Shown here: piece by piece, positions 1 through 10,311 of the stretch
How positions within the stretch are numbered: the stretch's first letter is position 1
How the letters are laid out: every line of letters starts with the position of its first letter
Assembly: GCA_029215795.1 (NCBI GenBank)
Contig: JARDYH010000002.1
Location: 45,430,001-45,494,000, forward strand
Origin: Anniella stebbinsi
Taxonomy: Eukaryota; Chordata; Lepidosauria; Squamata; Anniellidae
DNA length: 64,000 bases
Direction: 5' to 3'
Position numbers and translations under genes: made by a program
The notes under the pieces: model-generated
What the model was told of the DNA's origin: nothing
Seen by the model: the letters and a program-made list of their open reading frames with translations, nothing else
The model's database searches: none

Positions 1-229
1 ACTTCTGAAAGCGGTGAGATGCAGCGCTGCTTCCTGAGGTCAGTGAGCCCCACCCTTCTCCAGGCTCAAGAGATGACAGCTTATCTCAGCAATTTTGGTG
101 TAAGCCTCTGAGGGGTTTGGCAAGCAGTGAAGTACTGCTTGCCAAGTCTCAGTTCACCATCAGAATAACCTTCTGCCATTCTCCATAAGTATAATACACA
201 AGCAAAACGTTGCAGGAATATATAAACAA

Positions 230-238
230 ACACACACA

Positions 239-269
<31 letters not shown>

Positions 270-271
270 CA
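230..271. repeat. (CA)n microsatellite
   Basis: About 20 CA units, interrupted once by CACC near position 245. It produces artificial Cys-Val frames on the minus strand. Confidence 0.95.
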
Positions 272-739
272 GATCCACAACATCGGCTTAAAGTAACCAG
301 CCATTGCCATCTCACATCTAACTCTACACAGACATAGTAAGTCCCTTTTGTACCCGCTGTCAGGCAAGGGGGGTTATGTAGGAAGAGTGATGGGTGAGCT
401 GTGTGGGTGTTTGTAGCACCCTTCTTCTCCAACCCAGGATACTGATGCTGCATCCCTTCCCAGCAGAAGCTGACACTTGACATTGTTTTGAGAAATTCTT
501 TTGTCACTTGACAGCACTTACTTTTTATTTTACTCTGGTGACAGACTATACTGGAGCCTTTCCCTGAAACTTTAGAATTAAATTTCTAGTTACCCCTGAG
601 GACCATGTCTGGAGATTGCTATAGACAGACTGCATCATTTTACATATTCAACATTTATCTTTTCAGACACATGAAATACCAGCTTAAAAAATGCAGGGAC
701 AAAGTTTTCCATAAGCACAGCAAACTTATTTTCCAAAAG

Positions 740-740
<1 letters not shown>

Positions 741-770
<30 letters not shown>
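741..770. repeat. (AC)15 microsatellite
   Basis: An uninterrupted run of fifteen AC units. Confidence 0.95.
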
Positions 771-772
<2 letters not shown>

Positions 773-1349
773 CTCTGTTAATGGGAAAATGTTCTTTTTA
801 ATCATGCGGTTACTTCATTACTTCCATATTTTTGATAACGTGAATGTGGGAACTATTATTGCCTTGTTTTGCTTTGATTTATTTAGTCCGACACTGTTGT
901 GAAATAAACAACACTACATGGGTCATTTATGATGTGATTTAATAAGATGCCTTTTACATGTACCCTGCAGGGAGACATATAGTTTGCAAGCACCTAGTGA
1001 AAAGCATTCCCCCCTCTCTACTTTGGTACCTTATTTTCGTTCCTGGGATTCTGCGTAAGAAACAATTTAAAGCTACAGTGCACACGCCATTATTAAAGAA
1101 CGATCTACTCCAAAAGAACTCCAAAACCCAGGAGGGAAAATGACACTCACATGTCAAAATGAGGGAGGTCATGAATGCAAGCTCTATTGATTCCTAACTT
1201 CCTGTGAAAATTACCATGCAAATTGCTCCATGATTTCTCTCCCCCACTCACACTTCCCCAGGTTTTTCAAATGGTTAATATTTATGGGACAATGGGAAGG
1301 GAGGGGGGAGGCTTTAACAAGAGGCACCTAGAACTAGAAGCTGATTTTC

Positions 1350-1350
<1 letters not shown>

Positions 1351-1380
<30 letters not shown>
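1351..1380. repeat. (AAT)n tail of the minus-strand LINE
   Basis: Ten AAT units next to the 3' UTR of the LINE. The same tail type, in the opposite orientation, ends the LINE at 30121-30142, so this tract began as a retrotransposon tail. Confidence 0.9.
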
Positions 1381-1381
<1 letters not shown>

Positions 1382-2770
1382 TATTTACTTATTTATTTAT
1401 TACCCACCTCTCCCTCCAGATCGAGGCGGGGAACAACATCAATACAAACAATACAAAATGAATAGAACTAATTAAAATCAGATAAATTAATACATTATTA
1501 AAATCAATAAAACTCTTAAAATTTGACTGGGTAGGCCTGCAGGAATCAGACTTTATAGCTCTCTTAAATTCTAGAAGACTGGTAAGTTGGAGGATATCTC
1601 CCGGCAAGTCATTCCACAGTCTGGTAGAGGCAGAAGAGAAGGTTCTCTGGGTAACAGTTGTCAACCTAGTTTTGGTTGACCATAGTAAATTCTTCCCAGA
1701 GGACCTGAGTGTGCGGGGCGGAGTTGCTGGACACTCTACTGTCAGCCTCTGCTATAACGACAGGATCTAAGTCAGCTCTTATCCAAGATATTTTATCTGT
1801 GAAATTATCATTAAAGGCATCACAGTGAACTACCAAAGGCTCTAAGATTGAGTTCAGGAGGGAAGGTGCCTGTGTTAGACCCCCTCACCACCCTGAACAG
1901 TTCTGCTGGATGTGAATTTGCAGACACAATGCGTGTAGAGAAGAAAACTTTCTTGGCTGCACATATTGCCACCCCATAGGAACGAGATGTTCTCTATGTC
2001 GTGTCTTGTCGGATATAAGTCGAGTTTTCCGCCATCGGCACTCCAGTCATTGTTCTTCCTGCTTCAACTCCCTGAGATCTTCAGTATACCAGGGTGCCTG
2101 ATTAGAAGCGGGTCGGAGATGACGTTTGGAGGCGATCGTGTCGATAGCTCTAGTTAGGTCTTGATTCCATCTATTGACCAGGGCTTCTACAGGATCGTAG
2201 ACTATATCAGCCATAGAACCCTCTAAGACTTCCTGGAATCCAAGAGGATCCATCAGCCTTCGAGGGCGAACCATCTTAATAGGTCTGCCACCCCTGCGGG
2301 GGTGGGTGGTAGCTGTGATCCTAACCCTGACCAGACAATGGTCTGTCCATGACAATGCAGAGGTATTTGTCACCTCTGCCCACAGATCTGTCTGTTCGGA
2401 ACTGAAAACAGCATCGAGGGTGTGACCTGCTGAATGTGTAGGTCCAGAGACCAACTGGGATAGGCCCTGTTTGTCATGGATACCATGAACTCCCGAGCTG
2501 CACCTGACAAACCAGCCTTGAATGGGATGTTGAAGTCACCCAGGACCAAAAGCCTGGGCAAATCCAACACCAGCTCCGAGACCAGTTCCGTGAGCTCAGC
2601 CAGGGAGTCTAATAGGCAGCAGGGTGGCCGGTACACTAACAGAATCCCTAGTCTATTCCTGGCCTTGAGGCTCAGGAACACACACTCGATGTGATTCAAT
2701 TCCTGGACAGGAAGTCTGGTCAGGTTAAGAATGTCCTTGTAGACCACAGCTACACAGTACGTATTTGTTC
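1351..2770 (-). mobile_element. L2-like LINE, 5'-truncated and RT-deleted
   Basis: Read on the minus strand it runs from an endonuclease region through the linker and directly into the extreme C-terminus, 3' UTR and an (ATT)n tail (1351-1380 on the plus strand). The 3' part matches the LINE at 29052-30142 closely, including 'TVTQRTFSSA' and 'RLWNDLP'. The reverse transcriptase that should lie between linker and C-terminus is absent, with the junction near 1721-1731. The 5' end is lost inside the endonuclease near 2770. L2/CR1 group is assigned from protein motifs and tail type. Confidence 0.85.
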
Positions 2771-2774
2771 TCAA
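1389..2774 (-). pseudogene. LINE ORF2 remnant (endonuclease and linker, no RT)
   Basis: Minus-strand frames show apurinic-type endonuclease signatures: 'LLVLGDFNIP' (about 2540-2570), then 'THSAGHTLDAVFSSE', then 'SWTDHCLVRVRI'. A linker follows, with 'KKVFFSTRIVSANSHPAELF' and 'DKISWIRADLDP' readable between about 1750 and 2000 if frames are switched. The final segment (1550-1664) reads 'LTTVTQRTFSSASTRLWNDL'. Frameshifts separate the pieces, so the gene is dead. In this family endonuclease and RT are one polyprotein. Here the whole RT palm with its YADD box is gone while both flanks remain. Confidence 0.8.
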
Positions 2775-3737
2775 ACTTCATAAACTTTCAGAAAAGGGAT
2801 TTTCAAGGTTTATATTATAATTTAGTGTTTAAAACAGTAAACTTTAAAACAGACCCGGGAAACAAAGACCACCTACTTCAATATGAATCTGTCCAAATAA
2901 TAAGATAATCTCCAAAGGCCCCCTTTTTAGCACCAAGTGGAGAGCTTTTAATTTGACCAGGCTTTTTTGATCTTTTATATCTTTAGTTTTAATTCTCTTT
3001 TAATGCTGAGATTTTCTGGCTACTCTACTTTTTCTTACTTTCTTATCATTGTACTTGTTACTCTCTGACAGACTCTCCGCAGGCAAACTCTTCCCCAGAT
3101 GCCTCTCAACAACTTATATTTGCTCCAGTCAGAACCCTCCAGCCAATTAGCTTTGGTATGACCAACATCCCATCACACCACCTCTGTTCAAACTTAGGAC
3201 CAAGAGGCATCTTTAGAAAGTTCAGTTATTCTCCTATCAGATGGTATAAATTTTGATCCTACCTTCCCATATATAAGACAGAAACCTGGCCTCATATTCA
3301 TTGTAACATGAATTGCCACTCCACCATCACACCATACTTACAGTGCAACTCTCCTCAGGAACAAGAGTTAAGTAATGTGATGGTGTGATAGTGGAGTGAC
3401 AATTCCTGTTACCATTAAGACATACATTTTTCTCTTGTACTAATAACCTCTTCAGTCTTTCATTCACTGATACAAAATGTATCAGTTAAACTTTACCTTA
3501 GTTTTACCTCAGTTTCTTCATAGTACTGTTTGATTGATTCTTTTTGTTTTTTGTAAAGTTTTTTGCAAGTTGCTCTGGGAGACCTTTTGGACTGAAAAGT
3601 GGGGTATTAATATTCTTATTGTTATATCTCTTTCTCGTTCGTGGCGATTTCTCTAGATGGTCATGACAGTCATGCTGTCTTTTACAGATTCAGCAATTTC
3701 CTGACAATTGAGCATGTCTTAATTATGACTGCTTTCT
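2771..3737. other. AT-rich non-coding stretch
   Basis: No coding frame of note. It contains the inverted repeat at 3305-3410 and otherwise looks unique. Confidence 0.5.
3305..3410. repeat. Short inverted repeat (MITE-like)
   Basis: Arms at about 3305-3334 and 3372-3410 are inverted copies (AATTGCCACTCCACCATCAC and its complement with a few changes) around a spacer of about 40 bp. It could be a small foldback element. I see no clear target duplication. Confidence 0.65.
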
Positions 3738-4056
3738 TAGGTTGACCATATGAAAAGGACGACAGGGCTCATGTAACTTTAACAGTTGTAGAGAAAGGGG
3801 AATTTCAGCCGGCATCATTTGTATGCAATTCGTATCTGGTGAAATTCCCCCTTCATTACAACAGTTAAAGCTGCAGGGGCCCTGCCCTCTTTTGTATCTG
3901 GTCACTCTAATATAGTGCCTGCAAATTTAATTGTTGTGATGAAGAGAGGATTTCACCAGGTACTAATTGCATACAAATGACACTGGCTGGAATTCCCTTT
4001 TCTCTGCAACTGTTAAAATTCATGAGCCCTGTCCTCCTTTTCATATGGTCAACCTA
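3738..4056. mobile_element. Palindromic MITE, copy A (TAGGTTGACC ends)
   Basis: The 319-bp element is almost one long palindrome. It starts TAGGTTGACCATATGAAAAG and ends with the complement, and each arm also carries an internal AACAGTT motif. It is flanked by a perfect 7-bp duplication, GCTTTCT at 3731-3737 and 4057-4063. Related copies lie at 19505, 48298, 59902, 60370 and 61493. No coding capacity. The length of the duplication suggests a hAT- or P-type transposase, but which one is inference. Confidence 0.9.
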
Positions 4057-5283
4057 GCTTTCTGGATGTTGGTGTGGATGTACTTTGGTAGGTCCAGTTT
4101 CTGAAAGTTTTCTGTATAGTTCTTTGATGTGATGCCTATTACTGATGTGATTAATGGGATAATTGTGACCTTTTACTGTTGCCATAGTTCTTTGACACTG
4201 CTGTTATTGTCTCAGTCCAACTCCTTTGCATATAAAACAAACAAGGCAAGGGTTTTAAAGTAATTTTGTAACACTTTGCATTAAATGCAATTTAACAAAT
4301 GGATGTAACTAAAGTGAGTTTAAGTGCTTCATTTTAAAGGAGAACATGAATATAGTGGGCACAATAGAAACCTGACCAAGAAGAGAGATCCGGTGAGGCA
4401 TGATTATCTTGATAAAAACTCAATAGGAAAGAAAGGGGAGAGCATACTGGGGTGGTGTTGCTTTGTATGTCAAAGATGCCATATTGTTCCAGTCCTGGAA
4501 GGCTCTTGGATCCAATGGAGGCTTCCATGAATGGAAAAGGGAAATTCTATTTTCACAGTCCACTGCAGTCCTCTAAAATATACACCACAGGGCTTGTCTC
4601 CCTGTTCGCTCACACTAGCTGTCCCCGACCTGGTGTCCTTCACATATACTAGACTGTAATTTCCATCATTCCCAGTCAGCATGGGAGTAGAAGTCCAACA
4701 CAGTTAAAGGGCACCAGGTTGGGCTCCAAGCTGACTCATACACAGCCTATGTAGGCTCTGTTCGGGGGTGGGGGCAGGGAACATAGTTCAGCTTCTCCCT
4801 CCATGCTTTCATTCCTACATGGCTGAATGCCTGAAGAGTCTGTGCGTGTCATTGAAGAGGAGAAGATAGCATAAGATCTGTTTGTTAGTAAAGTCTTCAT
4901 TATCTCTCATTAGTAGGAGAGTGACGTGGGAAATATTATTAGTTTGTGCACTTCAGCAGAGATCCCAGCACATTAGTAACCTTAATGAGTAGATTAAAAT
5001 GTCCATCTGCCACAGTGCTGTTTTAATCCATCAGCAGGTAAATGAAAAAGTACCATCCTCTAGGATGGATATGGCAATTGTGTTTTATTATTTTGTTAAA
5101 TGAACTCTAGCTTATGATAGCAGCTCAAAAGGAAGATAAGACAAAAATTATCCCACAAAAAAGATGACTTATGAGGAGGTATTTAACTTTAATAAAGTAA
5201 TACAACCCCAGTTTCTTGCTTTATAGCTAGGATTTTGCCCTGCACTTATAAAAAAAAACCCAGTTACCTTCTAAGCTCTATTA
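4057..5283. other. Non-coding DNA with a degenerate repeat
   Basis: Around 4645-4730 lies a diverged piece of the widespread 'TCCCATCATTCCC...GGTTGGG' type repeat seen elsewhere in the window. The rest shows nothing recognisable. Confidence 0.5.
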
Positions 5284-6281
5284 TAGGGTGACCAGATTTT
5301 GGAAACCAAAATCCAGGTCCAAAATGGCCGCCCAAATGGGGCGTGCGGCGCTCACGAGATTGTGTTGGGACTTCAAGTCCCATCATCCCCAGCAACATGC
5401 CCAAACCACCCCAGTTGGTGTTGGACTACAACCCCCATCATCCTTGGGGATGATGGTATCTGGAGCCCAACACCACCCACCTAGGCTCATGTCGCTCATT
5501 CGCTCGCTCGCTCGTGCCACCGCCGCTGCTGCTGCTCCACGTCGCCTCGCAGGAGGAAGTGAGGGCGCCCAGCTCAGGTGTCCCATTGTTGTCCCCCTCA
5601 ACCCAGCCCTGGAGCCGGCACGCTTGGGGCGGCGCCGAGGAAACTTCCCCCTGGGCTGGCAAGGCAGGCACCCCTCCTCGACACACTTCCTCCAGCCCTT
5701 CTTCTAGGCCAGCACAACCGCGCAGGACTAGAAACTGCTCAGCTCGGCCTGGAGGAAGGGCTGGAAGTTGTGGCCTGCACAGTCGCGCTGGTCTAGAAGA
5801 AGCCCCGGATCGCCCGGGGGAGGGGCTGGAGGAAGTGTGCCGAGGAGGGGCGCCTGCTTGGCTCACCAGCCCAGGGGGAAGTTTCCTCGGCGCCACCCCA
5901 AGCTTGCCAGCTCCAAGGCTGGTTTGGGGGGGGGAGGATGACGGGACACCTGAGCTGGGCACCCTCACTTCCTCCTGCGAGGCGACGTGGAGCAGCAGCA
6001 GCGGCAGCGCGAGCAAGCAACCGACATGAGCCCAGGTGGGCGTCACCTGCGAGGGGCTTGGCGCAGTGGTGCTTTGAACAGGGAGGAGGGGGAGCGAGCG
6101 AGCGCTGTGGTGGAAGCTTTTTGCTCCTTGGGCAGCCTGATGCCCCTCTCTAAAAGATGGTGTAGGGCTCCAGATCGAGCCGACCGTTTCTCCGGAGGTT
6201 TGCCCCCAGGGACCGGTCGGCCCGGATTGCCTCAGTTTTCCTGGTTAAGACAGGGAAACCCCTGGCGATCTGGTCACCCTA
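5284..6281. mobile_element. 1-kb GC-rich foldback element (TAGGGTGACCAGAT ends)
   Basis: The ends TAGGGTGACCAGAT and ATCTGGTCACCCTA are perfect inverted repeats and match the ends of the 320-bp element at 60370-60689. Inside, 5477-5708 and about 5795-6040 are long inverted arms. The centre (5700-5800) also pairs, so 5477-6040 is nearly one continuous palindrome. It is much richer in GC than the flanks and contains CGCTCG and GCTGCTGCT runs. Open frames on both strands are by-products of the symmetry. The target duplication is unclear (TTA on both sides). Confidence 0.85.
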
Positions 6282-6516
6282 TTAGGATAAACCTCTTTAT
6301 CTTTTTTTTAAAAGTTCTCTATAGCTCTATACAGTTCACTGAACCAATTTGCTATTTGTGGTCCACATGCCTTTGGTTTTATTTTTTTCCAAAGCACATT
6401 TGGACAAACTGGTTTGCTTTTTTAAGTCATACCACCAAACACCCATATAAATGAGCAAACAATGTATTGCCAAGAATGCCTTTAAAAAGTGCAGCACAGT
6501 GTTAACTCATACATTA

Positions 6517-6706
6517 GGCCTATTCAGACAACACACTAAGCCATGGTTAGGCTGCTAACCTTTTCGTGTCAAGTGATTAGTGAGCATGTTTACACTATGG
6601 TTATGTAGTCACTATGGTTAGGAATGGTTCATACAACACGCAAAGCCATAATGTTTAGCTTAAAATGCTTAGCCATCATAGTTTAGCATGTTGTCTGAAG
6701 AAGGTC
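6517..6706. mobile_element. Small Harbinger-like MITE
   Basis: The ends GGCCTATTCAGACAACACAC and GCATGTTGTCTGAAGAAGGTC are imperfect inverted repeats of the CAGACAACACA type shared with the Harbinger MITEs at 9787 and 33132. The interior is rich in GGTTAG/CTAACC motifs. The target duplication is not clean. Confidence 0.65.
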
Positions 6707-7448
6707 ATTATAATGTTGATTGTTGAATCACACACAATGGAGACTTTTTGGTTTACACAAAAAACAAATTTGAGGTGAAAATATGGGGTGGGGAGGTTTA
6801 GCCTCTTCCCTGATCTGAACTGGGGCTGTGCACACACACACTGGGGTAAAGAAACTTGTCATGTATAGCTCAACTGTGTCGAAGAACATTTAGTTTGGCT
6901 CCTTGTGATATCAGAAAAAGCGATCTACCAAATGCCAGTCAAAATGTGTGCGTCTCTACCCACAGTTATAATTTTATTTATTTCATGTATTCAATTTATG
7001 AGCTTCTGGGAGGACATAGGATTGTTCAGTTTCTGGGCTCTGAGGTTGGATACAGGGCTCCAATCTCAGAGCCCAGAAACTGCACTCCCTGCCCCCTCAT
7101 AGCCAGTGCAATTCTGACTACGCTTAGAAATGGACCATGGAGATGGAGAAAAGGGGTATTCCCAGGGGTAGAGGAGCTTGGGGCATTGGCCATACAATGT
7201 TTCCTCTGGCCATGCCAACCTCCCTCCCTCCCCCTCCAAAGCACCACTGCTAGACGGGCATAATTTCCCATCTGGCAGAAATACAGGGCGGCTGAAGAGT
7301 GGAGGCACTGGATACTTGGCAGCCTCTGAGTTCAGAGGCTTCCAACTATCTTCATAGAATTGTGCCCTTAAATGGAAATACAGTGCAGTACATCTCACCA
7401 TAGTGCGGAACACTGTGACCAGATGACCTGTATGCACACCTGTTCAGT
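6707..7448. other. Non-coding DNA
   Basis: It contains the strong hairpin at 7027-7082. A segment near 7380-7450 (TACATCTCACCATAGTG) also occurs at about 35031 and 53220, so part of this stretch is an unclassified dispersed repeat. Confidence 0.5.
7027..7082. repeat. 23-bp-stem hairpin
   Basis: Arms 7027-7049 (CAGTTTCTGGGCTCTGAG...) and 7060-7082 pair over 23 bp with a single G-T/A type mismatch around a 10-base loop. The stem is far stronger than its surroundings. It could be a young foldback or a hairpin RNA locus; the sequence alone cannot decide. Confidence 0.75.
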
Positions 7449-7678
7449 TTGCTGTCCAGATGCTACATGTCAATGGGGATCAGGAAAAACTTCCTGACTT
7501 TTAGAGCAGTACGACAATGGAACCAATTACCTAGGGAGGTCGTGGACTCTCCAAACTGGAGGAATTAAAGATGCAGCTCAACAGCTACCTGTCAGGTGTG
7601 CTTTAAGGTGGATTCCTGCATTGAGCAGGGGGTTGGACCTGATGGCCTCATAGGCCCCTTCCAACTCTACTATTCTAT
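7449..7678 (+). mobile_element. CR1 LINE 3' end
   Basis: The order of phrases is that of CR1 3' UTRs: 'ATCAGGAAAAACTTCCTGAC', 'CCTAGGGAGGTCGTGGACTC', 'GGGTTGGACCTGATGGCCTC', 'CCTTCCAACTCTA', and the terminal ATTCTATG unit. Only the non-coding 3' end is present, as is usual for 5'-truncated CR1 copies. Confidence 0.9.
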
Positions 7679-7867
7679 GTGGATAGAGCCCTACCTATAG
7701 GCAGATCTTGAATAAATGAACATCGCTAGGGAGCGGCACTTGCTGCCATGATCCCACTTCCCTCTAACATTGCATACACCCTCAATGAGCACTCTACCTT
7801 CTCACTGCCTTTGTCACAAGCTTCTATTGCTCTTCATTCTCTTTCCCAACATGTACTACACATATGT

Positions 7868-8036
7868 GCCAAATTTGAGATCGATCCCTCCAAATCTCAA
7901 TTTTATATGAATTTATTAAAGATCGTTTCCGTTCTGACAGATCAGAATGACAGCTCGCCAGACCGGTCAGAATGGAAACGATCTTTAAAAAATTCATATA
8001 AAATTGAGGGTTGGAGGGATCGATCTCAAATTTCAT
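7868..8036. repeat. Long inverted repeat
   Basis: Two arms of about 68 bp are inverted copies with few mismatches around a spacer of about 30 bp. Both contain GAGATCGATCCCTCC and AAAGATCGTTTCC or their complements. It is probably the inside of a non-autonomous DNA transposon together with 8085-8242. Confidence 0.8.
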
Positions 8037-8084
8037 ACATATACTTAGGCATACCCCAGAAGCACAGAAGTTATAGGTATATTT

Positions 8085-8242
8085 ATATGACAGTCCGATA
8101 AAACGATAAAATCGCCTGAAAATGATCGTCTCCGATGATTATCGTAGGATTTTCTATCGTATTGTCATCGTTAAAAACATACACAATAACAACCTTATCG
8201 TATCGTTATCGGCGATTTTAATGATACAATACATATCCCTAC
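8085..8242. mobile_element. ATCG-rich end of a hAT-like element
   Basis: The segment is packed with ATCGT and CGATAA units and stops at CATATCCCTA, the same kind of terminus as the elements ending CACACCCTTA (47827) and CACACCCCTA (60098). A matching left end was not found, so the left limit is a guess. Confidence 0.45.
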
Positions 8243-9049
8243 TGTCAAGAACTGACACATCTGACGTAGCTAGAAAGAAGGCCTATACCAGCCTTCCCAA
8301 CCTAGTGCCCTCCAAATGTCTTGGCTTGCCATTGCCATGAGGCACCAAATTGAGGAAGTCTGATATGGTTATTACTTCTAGCTATGAAAGTATCTACCTC
8401 TACTTCCAAACCAATGACTTCAAGTGCTACCAATCAAAAGGTATTGTACAGCTATCTGTCTTTCCCTCTTTAGCGTTTTTGTGTTTTTTTTGTGGTAAGA
8501 AAAAAGATGAAAGTGGTGGGAAAACATGGGTTGCAAATTGAAGATTATATCATCTGGACACTGCCCCTTACAATTCTGTGAAGATTTCCTAATGAAAGCT
8601 TCATCTGGAAGCACTCAAAGCTTTATCTATTTAGATAAATCAGGCAAATGTTGTCTTGTGTGCATGTCATGTAACCATGCATTTTACCTTACCAATATAG
8701 GCTGACATCTTTATAGTAGGAGTGGGGAAACTGTGGACCTCCAAATGTTGCTGTGAACATTCTCTCTGGGGCTGATGGGAGTTGGAGTCTACCAATGTTT
8801 GGCAGGCCACAGCCTCCTCATTCCTACTGTATAGCTTGCTGAAGCAGTATGGACACAATCATGGGATGGCAACAAACAAACCATTCCTGTGACATATAAA
8901 TCAAGCCAAAGCTGAGTTCCAGATCAAAGAATGGAAGAATATCCATAATTCCTTGGGGGATCTAATTCCCAATCCAGCAGGCAATGCATGAGCAAAAACC
9001 AGCTTCTATATACACAAATCTTTGGCTGAGGTTGTCAGTGGAAGGGTGG

Positions 9050-9054
<5 letters not shown>
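8243..9054. other. Non-coding DNA with a degenerate dispersed repeat
   Basis: Segments at about 8293-8345 and 8725-8840 are diverged copies of the common 'CCCAACCT..GCCCTCCA.ATG' repeat. Nothing else is recognisable. Confidence 0.5.

Positions 9055-9106
<52 letters not shown>
9055..9106. repeat. (TC)26 microsatellite
   Basis: An uninterrupted run of about 26 TC units. Confidence 0.97.
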
Positions 9107-9110
<4 letters not shown>

Positions 9111-9786
9111 GTGTATGTGTGCCTCATAAGTAAACGTATGTATGCTCTGTGTGTAACTCAGTCACAATTTCTGAGTCATATAAATTAAATGCTTTATATT
9201 TAAGGAATTGCATTACATGTCCAGAGTGAATTCTACTTTCTAACTGGCTGATTCAATACCTAAAACTCAGCCCCCTTAATAATTTCATGTACAGTTTCAA
9301 TTAATTACATCCTTCTGCCAATAACACATTAGTATGTTAATTCCTGCTGTGAGATTAGCATGCATATTTCTACTGGTCTATTCTTCTTCTTTTATAATTT
9401 AGTCAAAGAATATGCTGATCCCAGTTCCTTCTGAGATGTACCTATAGGTGAAACTCTGAACTCCTCTCAGGTTTCTCTCTATATGCAATCTCCAGAGCTG
9501 CATAGAGGATTTCTCAAAGACTCCACAATGGCAAAGCCTTTTTGCAGTACTCTTCTACATGAAGGAAGGAAACCTTTAGTAACTTCTGAACTTTTGGCTC
9601 AAAAACATTTTAAGATAATTTTGATTTTTGTTGCCAGATCTAAATTGAAAGACACAGAGGGGTCCTGTTGTTGTTGTTGTTGTTGTCGTCGTCATCATCA
9701 TTATTATCATCATCATTTATTAGGTTATATCACATGTTTTCGCTGTGTGAATGGAAAGAGTGTCTGTTCACAAAAGAAGAGTCACA
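9107..9786. other. Non-coding DNA
   Basis: It holds the trinucleotide tract at 9666-9720 and otherwise nothing recognisable. A 142-codon open frame crosses the tract as poly-Cys and poly-His, which is an artefact. Confidence 0.55.
9666..9720. repeat. Compound trinucleotide tract
   Basis: (TTG)n followed by (TCG/TCA)n and (TTA/TCA)n. Confidence 0.9.
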
Positions 9787-10311
9787 GGCTGCATTCGGAC
9801 AACACATTAGTCAATGGTGGGTTGAGTAGCCAACTCACAGTTGGTTATTTTGTGGGTACTCCCCACACAACATGTTCCTACACAACTGTGGGTGGTTGGG
9901 GCTGGCGTTGAGTGGACTAATAGTCAACCCAGCATTTGACTGACACAGCCCCCGCCCCTCTCCCCACCCTCCCACGGTTCTCCCAGTTCTATCCCAGCAG
10001 CCTCTGCAAGTTGCACCAGTTGTAGCAGAGTGGCAGCTGTCACCCTTGCCGCCTGCCTCTATGGGCTTGTGTTTTAACCCACTCACCACACACCATTAAC
10101 ACACTCATCCCTCCACACAACACTTTAAACAACTGGCTTCAAGCTAAACAACTTGCAAGCCAGTTGTTTCTCTCAGTTGCTTATTTGGGCAGAATAGCAT
10201 ACCGTCAGTAGTTTGTGAGCGGCGTGTTACCCTCCACACAACACAATAAGCAACACAACTGATGATGTTTCCTTCCCATTCAGTTGCTTAATGTGTTGTC
10301 CAAATGCAGCC
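9787..10311. mobile_element. Harbinger MITE, 525 bp
   Basis: Terminal inverted repeats GGCTGCATTCGGACAACAC and GTGTTGTCCAAATGCAGCC match the ends of the Harbinger element at 21918-25404. Subterminal blocks such as AACTGGCTT...CAAGCCAGTTG and CTCTCAGTTGCTTATTTGGG are also shared with the fragment at 33132. Flanking triplets are ACA and ATA, an imperfect 3-bp duplication. It has no coding capacity and was probably mobilised by a Harbinger transposase. Confidence 0.88.

Larger units (their letters stand above)
1..1350. other. Non-coding DNA with two CA tracts
   Basis: Apart from the two dinucleotide tracts listed separately I see no gene, RNA gene or recognisable transposon. The longer open frames here read through the CA/GT tract (runs of Cys-Val) or are short and have no familiar motif. 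Confidence 0.6.

Noticed and set aside
149..507. Cys-Val rich frames near the window start
   Set aside because: They translate a CA/TG microsatellite.
5438..6046. A 202-codon minus-strand frame with an apparent signal peptide
   Set aside because: The same peptide is encoded on the other strand because the region is a palindrome. I see no gene structure.
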